This document shows, piece after piece, positions 35,894 to 46,853 of a DNA stretch of 64,000 nucleotides. Positions within the stretch are counted from its first letter, which is position 1; every line of letters starts with the position of its first letter. The stretch covers positions 18,767,001-18,831,000 of the forward strand of contig CM075188.1 of NCBI GenBank assembly GCA_037577475.1, read 5' to 3'. Made by a program: the position numbers and the translations under genes. Origin of the DNA: Chaunax sp. Z400 (lineage: Eukaryota; Chordata; Actinopteri; Lophiiformes; Chaunacidae). The notes beneath the pieces are model-generated. The model was not told the origin of the DNA. It saw only the letters and a program-made list of their open reading frames with translations, and searched no databases.

Positions 35894-37194
35894 GATATCC
35901 GCAGTTAAATCCTTCTTTGTACAACTGTCAGCTGTTTGAGGATCATATGTCTGCAGAAAACACAGAATAATCATCACACTGTTTCATGAGAACATTTGCT
36001 TTTAATTGTAAATTATATTGAAGAGTTATCTAAATAGACAGCTGACTTTATCCATAAATAACCATTACCATGCAGAAAAAGTATACCCACCACTTACCTG
36101 GCAGTCTTGCAAGACTAAATTCAGCTTTAGTGGCCAAGATATACATAGTGCCACTGTAACCCCATGCGTGATGTGAACAAACCCCTGGCAAATGAGGTGG
36201 GAAATGGAAAACTCTCCAAGGCAGCTAATTTTAATATCATACAAATAAAGATAAAACCCAGTTAAGATGTTCTACCACAGTGTGTGCCTTGCTGATGGTG
36301 AAGACTGACCACAGTGGCATTGGTATCACACCTGATGGTAGTACACATAAACAGTTCATGGCCTGTGACAAACAGGTGTCCTCTGGTTTTACCCCAAGCA
36401 CGCCTTGTACGAGACAACCTGTATTCATTCTATCTTGCACAGCTCTAATATACTATATTTATATTCCTGAAACCCTGTGATAACCAACCTTTCTTTATTT
36501 ATATGTTATAGACTTACTGTTCGCAAAGTTGTCATAATCTATTACTCTAAAGAACGTAGTGTTTATTACAAACATACAGAAATGAAAACCTCTCACTTTG
36601 AAAATTAGGAACACTGCTGACGTTTTTGTTGAAACTCTGCGGGGATGAATTGCACAAGTCATCCTGTCAGTCACATAGAGCAACCTCTATATTTGTCTTT
36701 CATTTTGGACTTGTTTCCATAGACCTGGTTGCTTGAATCTTTAATGAGATATTACAACACTGGACGTGACAAGTCTGTTACGCTTTGGATAAAGTTTGGG
36801 GAAAGTGTATTCATCCTTTTCAAGACCAAAAAAAAAAGACCAAACCTGTAAGAAATGGATTAAACTGTGTGTTTACGAATAATAACAAATAAACTCTAAT
36901 CATCATCATTTTGCTATTACCTGCATATTTGGTGGAGAGAAAAATACTATTGAGATTTTAATTCTTGTTTTTCCTCACTGAATAGATGGTTTGGAGGGAG
37001 AGTGGCTCCAAATCGACAGTGGACTGGAGCAGATTTAAGGTGTCATGTAATTGTGGTATCAGTCGCACACAAATCCACTTGTTTGCAGGTGTAACTTCAG
37101 CCGAAAGGGGCCATTTTGAGGATGTCTGAGCTCCAGCACCAGCCTGGTTTTCTCCTGCCTGTAGAGACATACTGTACATATAGTTAACAACACA
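35894..37194. other. upstream region of gene D
   Basis: Likely holds 5' UTR exons of gene D: an acceptor TTTCTGCAG| just above 35940 and a donor CCAG|GTAAGT near 36096 on the minus strand. I recognise no other gene. 36958-37179 has an open minus frame with an acceptor-like TCTCTACAG near its start, but it matches no family I know. Confidence 0.45.
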
Positions 37195-37500
37195 CTACAC
37201 TGTACAAATATAATGTCGCCTTGCACCACAGATGACGTCATCCCACTTCAACTGGTCAGCTGAAGTCACTGGGACAATGACAACACAGTCCTGCCCACCT
37301 TTGTCACTGTCCCAGTCCATGACCAGGTTGTTTGGCTCCAGTGGCCTCCAGAAGGTGGCATTATGCTCGGGTGTCTGGCCATTAACCCACACAAAGCGGC
37401 CTTCCTCCACCAGATCTTGCAAGCCGATCCACGCACCTTCTCCTTGTTTAAGATCCTTTGCTTTGCCCTGGAAGATACTTGTCCACTTTGATGATTCCAT
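37195..37500 (-). pseudogene. RTP leader joined to half a C-type lectin domain (chimera or relic)
   Basis: A 101-codon ORF. Residues 1-21 (MESSKWTSIFQGKAKDLKQG and the next) match the start of the RTP protein encoded at 40466, and the DNA match runs on into the 5' leader to about 37550. After that the frame continues as the second half of a C-type lectin domain: WIGL, then EPNN (the EPN motif linked to mannose-type binding), WDD in place of WND, and the C-terminal pair of Cys around VICGARRHYIC. The N-terminal half of the lectin fold, with its first Cys, is missing, and there is no signal peptide or membrane segment. An acceptor-like site (TTCTTCTGCAG) precedes the ATG. It may be a young chimeric gene or a rearranged relic; function is unknown. 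Confidence 0.55.
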
Positions 37501-37727
37501 CTTTCTAGTGTTAGTGGTGCTGGTGGCTGCAGAAGAAACAAAACTCTGACAGCTTTCGGTAGAACTGGGTTCTTTTAAAAAAAAATTTGTTTATCAAACA
37601 GATTTATAATATTGTTTCTGTAGGACTGAGTAGGATATAAATCTTTTTAAAAATTTTATTTTTTATTTTTATGGTTTCCTCTGAAAACATTCTGAAACAT
37701 TAGGCCCAATCCCAATTCACCTCTTAA

Positions 37728-38090
37728 GATAAGATAAGATAAGATATCCCTTTATTAGTCCCACAGTGGGGAAATTCACAGTATTGCAGCAGCACAGTAT
37801 ACAGAAGCACAGTGGGGGAGGGTAAATAATATTAAAAAAAATACAATACAATAAAGGAGGGGGGTAAAGTGTCTCAAAAATATTTCACAACTACTATAAC
37901 AAAAGTGTCTCAGTATTGCATAGACAATAAAAAAAAGAACTAGAAATTGTTCGGTCTACTAGGAGCAGTGCTGATTGTACAGTCTAACAGCTGCAGGAAG
38001 GAAAGACTTGCGAAAGCGCTCCTTGCAACCTGTCGCTGAAGGTGCCCTACAGTGCTGTTATTTGGTCCCGCATCGGGTGGGAGTGATCGT
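37728..38090 (-). mobile_element. non-LTR element 3' end with (TTATC)n tail
   Basis: On the minus strand the element ends CCCCACTGTGGGACTAATAAA then repeats TTATC, a common 3' end of fish LINEs. It may be nested in a DNA element, since TTAGGCCCAATCCCAATTCAC at 37701 and the GC-rich CCCTACCATTTAGCCC segment near 38140 look like one disrupted sequence. Confidence 0.6.
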
Positions 38091-39330
38091 CCATCATGGA
38101 TGACAGTTTAGTTGTCATTCTCCTTCCTCCCACCACCTTACCCCTACCATTTAGCCCTATCCCTCCGTTTTGCGCGTTCACGCTTAGGGCGTACAGATTC
38201 TTGTTGAGTCAGCGGGGAAGGGCGAAGTGCGAAGGCTATTATATGGCTCTCCAAACGGAGGGTTTTCAGAGGCACACTTCAAACGGAGGGGTAGGAGACA
38301 TCAGCCAGAATTCCTTGTGAATCATCGGCAAGATTGTGGCAAATGTTTCAGAAGCAACCATAAAACCCCCCCCCCCACAGATGTATTTACTTAGTTAAAA
38401 AATTATGATGACCGTCGGGTCTTTTTAGTTTACTGCCGTTTCAAATATGTATTATCGACATTTTCTTCATAACAAATATCGCTAGTTATGTATGTGTATC
38501 TGCTGTCTCTGGCCAAATAACTGAAGTTATTTGAAGGCTGATTTGTGCATTACAGTGCCGTATATTTCCTCCTTTTGGATGGCATATGACGCCCGAAATT
38601 TATCAGAGATCACGTCAAAAATACATGATTTCCCGGACATCGGTTTTATACGTCTGTTTCTGGATGTTATATCAACTTTATCAGTGTGACCTGAAACAGC
38701 ATATCCAATGACGTGTATGCGCTACAGCTGTGAAGCGCACGGTCTCTGTCGGAACAGGAAGAGTGTGCGTAATCCGTTTTTATTTGTGACGTCATCTGGA
38801 TAATGATTTGCTCGCAGGGTAACCTAAGTGCAGTACGTGACCGCTGCTCTAATATCTGTGTACACTGGCAGGGTAAGACACAGCCCTGTGCTGTGGTCCT
38901 GTTATGAACTGGTGACTTGTCCAGGGTGAACCCCGCCTCCTGCCCCCTCCGCGACCCTATACACAGTATGAACTGTTACAGAAAATGAATGAATGAACTG
39001 AAAGCATTCACACTACAAAAGAAATACTTTTCAAACACTTTTATATTGTACTTTATTATTTCTGTTTGACATTTCTGTGGGTATGATTAATGCAGACAAA
39101 TTCATATTTCAAAGAAAAAAGTGCTGACAAGAATAAGTATGGCAGTTGATAAGTATGGCAGTTCACTTGATTACTTTAGAAACATGACAGAGGAACTGCA
39201 CTGCATTGAAAGAGAATGAAAGGAGGGAAAGTCTTACAAATGCTTTGCTAATACGACTTAAGTCAGAAAAAGACAGCCTGAGGCAAATTGTGTTTCTTAA
39301 TTAAGTAAAAGGCTGACTTAATAATCACAA
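38091..39330. other. spacer between lectin-like ORF and RTP gene
   Basis: Unusually GC-rich near 38090-38300, probably transposon DNA. 38890-38995 resembles a common LINE 3' end (GGTGACTTGTCCAGGGTG, GAAAATGAATGAATGA). No gene seen. Confidence 0.45.
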
Positions 39331-39334
39331 AAGC

Positions 39335-40466
39335 TTAATTTCTTGTACAGACGCCTGCCTGACAGGCCTCACAATGAGAAGGCTCATGGGGACTTTTGAC
39401 ATCTACGTCCACAAAAGGTCTGTCCCCTCTCTCCACGTGCTCATGGTAGCATTTTATTCTTATCTTCTGCACCAGATTCTCCAGAAGGATGCCAATGTTC
39501 TCATCAGAGATCTTGGGGTTTTCCATTGGTGCTGCGGTGCACATCTTGCAGTTCTGGCGGAAGCGCCTCACCTTGACAATGCCCTGCTGGTTAATCAGGC
39601 GCATGTGGAAGACAGTCATCGAGCGGTTGGAAGGCCAAGCTCTTCTACACATGCTGCAATTGAACCTTGATAATGAGAGTAGATCCAATTTTAAAACAAA
39701 GAAGTCTTTCTGCAGCTAAATGACAATTAACCAGACTTGCACTGGCAAATCAAGTTTTAGCCACATTTATCATAAGTGATGTTTTTGATATAAATTACAC
39801 AAAAACAAAGGTTTTGGAAGGTTTCACTTTTGTCTCTCCTATGAAGGTACAGTATGTCATGACCACAATCCCTTTTAGATTAAAAAGAAAATGCTGTAAA
39901 ATTGAATAAACAAGTGGCCTAAAAGCTGTTATGACTCAGCTTCTGTCAAACTGGATTAGGCCCATCCCTACTGTTTATACTGTTTAATGAAACCAAACTC
40001 AATCCTCCACCATTCAGCTTCTGATCTCTTGTTCCTAGCATTGTTAAACCTATCTATCTATCTAGAGACGACTTCTTTTATCAATATGCTGTATATATAG
40101 TAAATGGATTGGGAATAATGGAAATATTTAAATGGATTGACTTGTGGTGACCAGTTTTTGTCCCCAGACTACCACAATGTAAATGGGTGAACAGATTTTT
40201 GTCCACACATCAATAGTTCGAGCACACAAACATACATCCATTACACCATAGTTACACATATACAACACTGCATAAACACACAAACTACAGTGATTGAGAA
40301 TAGACCAGCACTCCGACCTTGCACTTGTGTTCCTGATGTACTGCTCCCAGCCTTGGTTTGGGGAATCAGGCAAAAGACTGTCATCAAACTCAAGACGCCA
40401 GGAGTCTCCTTGTTGAAGATCATTTGCTTTGCCCTGGAAGATACTTGTCCACTTTGCTAATTCCAT
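39335..40466 (-). CDS. receptor-transporting protein (RTP family, 3CxxC zinc finger)
   Basis: Two exons, 40318-40466 and 39335-39665, encode 159 residues. RTP proteins help chemosensory and other G-protein-coupled receptors reach the cell surface, and some mammalian members are interferon-induced. Exon 1 has the family's opening WRLEFDD and GWEQYIRNTSAR; exon 2 continues with FNCSMC, FRQNCKMC, IKCYHEH and HCEAC, the Cys/His pairs of the 3CxxC domain. The join is in phase (AG|G giving Arg). The donor is AG|GTCGGA, a poor match to consensus. The protein ends soon after the last Cys pair (VCTRN), so it lacks the C-terminal membrane segment of mammalian RTP1/2. A possible poly(A) signal is at 39052-39057. 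The Met at 40466 was chosen because RTP homology starts there; in-frame Met codons exist upstream. Confidence 0.85.
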
Positions 40467-40636
40467 CCTTCCAGTGTTAGTGGTGCTTGTAATTGCAGAA
40501 GAGACAAAACTCGAACAGCTCATCAATCAGTACACAAACAACTGAAAGAATGACTCACAATCCTCTGAAAGACTTGAAGTTGTTCCCTCCCAAACAATAT
40601 GCTTTGGAGAAATGAAACTTAAAGTGATGTGTTGTA

Positions 40637-41121
40637 TAGTGATGTGTCGGTCGCGAACGATCCGGCTCTTAGAGCCGGCTCCTGATTGGGAGCCGATTTT
40701 TTTTTTCTCCTCTTTTTTCATGCGCTACAGACAGATTCGCTAAGCTTGTCTATGTTGTTTCACTGTAAATAGTTAAAAGTTTATAAATAATATACATACA
40801 ATCAGAGATTGGATCTTTTTGTCTAATTCAGATGGGTCTTTGTTTTTGTACTTTATAATATATTTTTTGTAGCACTCTGCTCCATGTTCAGCATGTGGAG
40901 TATATAAATAAAAGCCATATAAATAATAAACATTTGATATAATGTATGTTTTTTACATTAGTAATTCATTTTACACACAATTTTACATTATTTTTGGTAA
41001 TAAATTAATTTAAGCAACAAAAAATCTGAGGAGCCACTTGGGAGCCGAAAGAGCCGGCTCTTTTTAGTGAGCCGAGCCAAAAGAACCGGCTCTCTAAAAA
41101 GAGCCCGAATTCCCATCAGTA
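40637..41121. mobile_element. non-autonomous hAT-like element, about 485 bp
   Basis: Imperfect terminal inverted repeats: TAGTGATGTGTCGGTC with CCGGCTC at one end and, on the other strand, TACTGATGGGAATTCGGGCTC. Subterminal GAGCCGGCTC motifs occur in both orientations at both ends around an AT-rich centre. No transposase frame. A convincing target-site duplication was not found, though GAAACTTAA at 40615 is inverted as TTAAGTTTC at 41126. Confidence 0.65.
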
Positions 41122-41539
41122 CTTCCTTAAGTTTCACATCTATTTATGAAACAGGAAATCAGTTTCGTTTTTAGTTCAGCTCACATTCGTCTTTTATAAA
41201 AGCCTGATTGCTTAATAGTCCATTGTTATTCACAAATTATAAAAAGAGAAAGTGAATGCAATGAAAATTTAACTGATTTTGTGTTTTAGGGTAATTAAGG
41301 TACCTTATGACTATGATTATTGCCATTATGTGCTGCATGGGACTGCATGAGAAACGAAACTGAAATGTTTTCCATTTCCACTCTGTCATGGTATCCCTGT
41401 GACTAGTTGTTCCTCATCCCTGTCCCTGTCTCTGGTGGGTGTGTTCCTTGGTGAGGTTAATTGTTTTCACAGGGCTGGACTCATCTGGTGTAGCAGGCTG
41501 GCTATCAACTCACCTGTGTTCCATTTTCATCTGAGAGTG

Positions 41540-41635
41540 AGATGAGTTTTCTGAGAATAAAGGAATAATTCTGAGATTAAAGTCAGAATTCTGAGATTAA
41601 AGTTAGAATTCTGACTTGTTTTCCTGACTTTAAAG
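41540..41635. repeat. short tandem repeat (ATTCTGAGATTAAAGTC-like)
   Basis: Three to four units of about 20 bp, partly inverted in the last unit (TGACTTTAAAGTCAT). Confidence 0.7.
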
Positions 41636-41639
41636 TCAT

Positions 41640-43870
41640 ATGTAGGATTTGTCCTTGTTTGTAAACAACATTCAAAGAGGAGCTCACCTCAGTGGCAAAG
41701 CTAACTGTCAGATATTCTTTTCTAAACTGTTCTATATGCTGTAATAACATACATTATCTGTTTTAAATTCATGTGTTAGATATTTGGAAAGAAAGTGTCT
41801 TATGTATTATGCATTATGTTTTTTCAGTATGAAAGCTTAAAAAATTTATTTCCTAAGTTTTTTTGACACACACAATGTGCATGAACAAAACATAATTTGC
41901 AAAATATATATAATTATGTGTGTCTTTTCCCAAAGAGCCAATGGCAAAGAGGGAATGAAATATAAACATCTTACTGAATAAGGAAATGTGCGTGGTTGTT
42001 GGACATATACTTTGCCTGAGCTGGAAAAATCCTAGATCCGCCCATGCTCACTGGCAAGGTAACACAACTCAAACAAAATATATAACAAAGTTACAGTTAT
42101 ATTTAGACATTTTAATATGGAAATACTGCATATTATATCTGTAAACCGAGTCAGTGAAGGAACTATAAGAATAGATGGAGCCTAACATTAAATAATTAAC
42201 CCATAAATCTATTCCAGAAGAATTATGACACTTGTCAGCAGCTCATTGTAATGAAGCAATAAAAAAAAAACGTAAGGTCTATCGTGGCTCATTAATTTTT
42301 TTTTTCAGTTTTAATGTTAGAACAGACAGTAATTAAATTACTGTTGTAATTTGTACCTCATCGAGGACCTGGAGATAATGATAATCAATACTGAATATAA
42401 TGAATCATGCTATGTTTAGCCTTTAGCCTCAATATTATCAGACATGTAAAGGCTTTTTCCTCCCCTCCTGTTGGTCAGTCTTCATGCGATAAACAATTTA
42501 ACCAGCTACACCCTAGGTTTTTAACACAAGCACACTTGATCTGCAATTCAAATGAGTAACTTTAATTGAATGTATTATAGTAAATCTAATAAATCCTCTA
42601 GATTAGTTGCAGAATTGTAGGATTTGTGATGTCTGGCTGTTTAGTACATCACGCATTTTGTTCCAGTACATCTTGGACAAAACTTTAATTTTAATGGGTA
42701 GAATGTATTGTAGAAAATTAATTAACTTTTCCTTTTAATAATTTAATTCGAACATTTCCAATCTGGGAGAAAGCAAGCAAATATGGGGTATTTGCATTGA
42801 TGATAATATGCTAGGACAGTGCTATTCCTGCTGCTATCAAAACAAGAGATTTATCTTTAAATCCAGTCTTAATTTGCTCCGATAATAATAGCATTCCATG
42901 CTCCAGATAAGGGAAGACAAATTAGTTATGGGTGCAGTTGAATTGACCTTGAAATCAGACGAGTTCAGAAATCATGTTGAAAATTGAATTGAATTCAGTG
43001 TTTTACATCATCGTCTAGGGAAGTTAAGTGTGAACAAAGATGAGAAAACATTTTAATTCCTATCAAACATCAGTGATAAGGATAAGCTATTGAGTAAAAG
43101 GGAACAAAAGCAATTTGGCTGAGGCAACTTCACTGTGGATTGAAAAGTTGATGTTGAAAAGCTGGAAACTGCATGGTGCCCTTTGGCAAGGATCTTCAAT
43201 CTCAAATGCACCGAGCTGCTCAGCCGCCAAACAAGTGGTTGTAGAAGATGTGATTGCATGTAACTGTGTTGATTTTTTTCTGTATGACAACATAATCTTA
43301 ACTCAAGTGATAGGTCTACTTACTGGCCTCTGACTAGCAGAAGGAGTTTGCTGAATCATCAAAGAGATGGCTCAGTGATCTTTGTTTACTTTCTATATTG
43401 ATGAAATTAAAAATTACATGGAAAGACTAATGAGAAATAAAAAATAAAATAAAACAAGAGTACAACCACCACTCAAGCACTGAAATGAGGGAATAAAAAC
43501 CCGCAGATAGATGTTAAACAAATATAAAAGTGATTAAACTTGACAAGGAGGCTTTAAAAAAGCTTGACAAGATTGATATAGCTAAATACAAAATAAATAT
43601 CTAATGAATTACTGGTTAGTGTACTTCATTTAACCTTAAATGGTTAAAAAACGTCATTACTGTACTTTTATTTTGAAACAGGAAACTAGGAAAAGATGTC
43701 GAAGGGGAGGATCATGAGGACATGATAAGAGACATGGAAAGTTTAGGGTGAAAGGGAGAGGACTTAAAGACATACTGGAGTGGGGTATAAGAAACGGGGG
43801 CAGACAATGCCTTATTGACTTCCTTCAGCGAACAAGACTGATGGTAAAAATATAGTATGTGGGACAATGT
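41640..43870. other. spacer between RTP gene and dynlt2b
   Basis: AT-rich, without any frame or repeat I can identify. Confidence 0.5.
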
Positions 43871-43879
43871 AGAACCTGA

Positions 43880-43980
43880 CTGATTCCAGAAGATGGCAGT
43901 AATGCAACTCTTTGGGTGCCAGCTGCCTTTAAACACCGACGAAGAAGAAAAAGAGGAGGTGGAGGAAGAAGAAGAAATAG
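43880..43980 (+). promoter_or_regulatory. possible promoter-proximal element of dynlt2b
   Basis: Contains CAGAAGATGGCAGTAATGCA and, 30 bases on, GCCAGCTGCC and AACACCGACGAAGAAGAA. AAGATGGC matches the YY1 core. It lies about 120-220 bases upstream of the dynlt2b start codon. I recall similar sequences near other fish promoters, unchecked. Confidence 0.4.
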
Positions 43981-44097
43981 GAAAATACGTCGCTATGGTA
44001 ACGGCTAAACCTCTGCAAAGCTAAGCTTGTTAGCACCCGTCTGTTTCCTCTAAATTCTAAAGTCTTGTTGTAGCTAGCGTTATAAAATTGGCGTACC

Positions 44098-46416
44098 ATG
44101 GAGAATACAAATACATACGTCATACGACCTAATCATCAGCACAAGTGAGTGGGTCAAAGATGTTACTATTTCTGACAGTGAAGTTAGCTTTTAGCTAGCG
44201 GTTCATTGCAAACGGTATGTTTTAGCCACAATTTAAGTGTCTGCTAGTGCTAAACTTGTGAAGTTACATCCACTTTATGATTAAACGTTTTCAAGATTTG
44301 TTTTAGTCTAAATAACGTGGTTTCTTTTGCATTTGACAGTATTTGGCGTCAGTATTTCAGTTAGCTAGCTAGCCACTGAACATCTTATTTAGGGTCAGGG
44401 AAGTTCACCAAACAAGTGTTGATATTTATGTATGTCGCTTTACCTCTTCACCTAGGTTAAATTAAGGATACAGTGCAAGATAAGCTACTATACATACACC
44501 ACTGATAACAATCAACATCTACATCAGTTGAACATGTGTTTTACCCTGTGACCCATACTGAGAGATGGTAAGTGGTCATCTGTGAAAGGTCCTCTCATGT
44601 TGCTCGCTATATTCCAGGTTTAAGCCAGCCATTGTGAAGGAGTGTATTCGTGAAATTGTGAGGGAGCGACTGTCTGGGATGCGGTATGACCCAGACAAAA
44701 TCCCAGAGCTGTCCAGTTCACTGGCAGAGTGCATTAAAGACAAAGTGAAGAGTGAGTGATGCTTTCTTCCCTTGTCATGGTATAACTCAGAGGGGCAGAA
44801 TATGCTGGTACTGTTCTAAAGTTAAAGCATTACAGTTAGAGTAGGGCAAAAAAATTATTCAATACAAGTGAAAATAGTCACAGTTTCTTTTCCAATGTGA
44901 ATACCAGTGAATGGCTGCAGAACTGCACTTTGACAAATGTTGGCTAAATATACAGCAAAATGCTCCCCATGTGAAAAAATCATAACAAAACTAAATTGTG
45001 AAAAAAGGCGTGTTTTTTTTTCTTTAACATGTCATCTTGGGTTAAACTACATTACTTTGGCGAAGGTTTCATATGTTCCTCCTGATTGTCAAGGCAACAG
45101 ACGAATGATGTTTTGCCACTGAAAAAAAGCCTCTGGTTTATGCAGCTGTCAGTAAAGAATCAGGCTGAATTCCTTGGAGAAGGAAGCAAGTACAATATGA
45201 ACTGAATTTTCAAAAAGCAGCCAAAAGAATCAAGTTGAATAAAATGATATACTTTTGTTTTTCATTACAAATAGTCGACAGTAAAACTATTAAAACAAGT
45301 CCCAGCAAATGGTACACATTATTTTTATCCACCCTTGCTTTGCCCCTGCACAGTGTTAATAATAATAATAATGATAATAATAATAATACCTTTATTTGTA
45401 CAGCACTTTTCATACACTAAACACAGCTCAAAGTGCTTAAAATCAAGAGCAAACAAGGCAAGAACAGATAAATAAAGCAGAAAAGATGACAATACTTTAA
45501 AACACATTAGTAAGAAGGGATTATAAGATAATAATAAAATGCGCAAATAACATAAGTAATTGAAATAAGTAAATAAATAAAACATATTTCAGGGAGGAAA
45601 CATAAGATGAAAAATAGGTTAGGTAAAAGCTCTCCGGTAGAGGTATGTTTTGAGTTTTAAAAAAAAAAAGGGCAGGGTGTTCCACAGTTTTGGTGCACAT
45701 TCATAAAAGCAGCTTGTCCACTTTGTTTGCAGAGTGCTTTGGGCACGATTAAAAGACCAGCTTTGGAGGACCTCTGGGCTTTTTGTGGTTGATAAAATAG
45801 ATATGCTCTCAATTTATAGCTCATTTCTCCTCTTCAACAGATGCAGGTTTTGACAGATATAAGCTTGTGGTGCAGGTGGTCCTTGGAGAACAACGAGGAC
45901 AAGGTGTCAAGTGAGTGACCATTTGTTTTTGTTTTGTTTTTTTGCTAAACAATAAGTAGCTGTTACAATTTATAAAACTACTATAAACAGGTAGAGCGTG
46001 TGTCAAACATTGGAGCCAGAGACTGAGAGGAAGCCAGAGATTAGATAACTTTGTTCTTCTTATCATCAACCTTTCATGAGTACTTCTTCACTGACACAAG
46101 AACATTTGCTTTAATGTATTTAAAAATATTGATAAGATATTTTAGAATATCTTGAGCTGACAGAATTTTGTCTTACCTGTAACCATCCTAACCACTCTTT
46201 TCTTTCTTCTGTTATCAGAATGTCGTCAAGGTGTTTGTGGGATGCTGACGCAGACAACTATGCAGAGGATGTTTTCATCACTGTAAGAGCCTTTGTTCTG
46301 ATCACTCAGGTGTAAGTGGGGAAAAAACGAAATTCTCAAAGACAGTTTTTTTGTCTTACCTTTTTTAGGACAGCTTGTTCTGTGTGGTGGCAGTTTTCGG
46401 AAGCTATTACTACTGA
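44098..46416 (+). CDS. dynlt2b: dynein light chain Tctex-type 2B (TCTEX1D2)
   Basis: Light chain of cytoplasmic dynein-2, the motor for retrograde intraflagellar transport in cilia. Five exons: 44098-44144, 44618-44751, 45841-45910, 46219-46282, 46369-46416. All are bounded by GT/AG with agreeing phases, giving 120 residues. Landmarks shared with the vertebrate protein are NTYVIRP near the start, FKPAIVKECI, FDRYKLVVQVVLGEQRGQGV, RCLWDADADNYAEDVF and the C-terminal DSLFCVVAVFGSYYY. The N-terminus is shorter than I recall for human, starting directly at MENTNTYVIRP. Start chosen because it opens exon 1 and a good donor (GTGAGT) follows. Two AATAAA signals at 46838-46843 and 46848-46853 fit a 3' UTR of about 430 bases. 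The gene faces away from the RTP and channel genes. Confidence 0.95.
45355..45720. repeat. (AAT)n and adjoining interspersed repeat in dynlt2b intron 2
   Basis: AATAATAATGATAATAATAATACC is followed by TTTATTTGTACAGCACTTTT and CAAAGTGCTT, a common fish retroelement 3' end, continuing to GTTCCACAGTTTTGG. Confidence 0.65.
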
Positions 46417-46837
46417 AGACAAAGGATGCATGACAGAGAATTTCTTCAGATGTAAAGATGTGAGGTAAGCATCCAAACGAGACTGTTCACCTTCAGCATT
46501 TGATCCATCGTGTGTTGATCTAAAGCCACTGTGTATGAAATTGCTATGTTCTGAGATGGTTATTCCATAGACCAGATGGTTATTCACCAGAAAATATAAA
46601 ATACTCTATTATCCCCATTTCTCCAGCCTTGTTCCTAACGGACCCTAAGTGATGCACTGGGCTCACCAAGTGAAATGCAGGCTTTTCAGAGTCAGCCTCT
46701 AGCCTTCACAGTAGAGGGAGCCTACCTAGATCTGGTGGAGGTGAACCAAGCCTGACTGGTGGGAGGGAGAACAACTCGAAGGAAATGTGACTTCTTTTCA
46801 ATGGGTTTTATTTAACAATTGAACTATTACATTGAGT

Positions 46838-46853
46838 AATAAAATGAAATAAA
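46838..46853 (+). terminator. two overlapping-range poly(A) signals of dynlt2b
   Basis: AATAAA at 46838-46843 and again at 46848-46853, about 420 bases after the stop codon. Confidence 0.6.

Noticed and set aside
36958..37179. Extra exon of the lectin-like ORF
   Set aside because: The upstream ORF ends with its own stop and no proper donor was seen to link the two.
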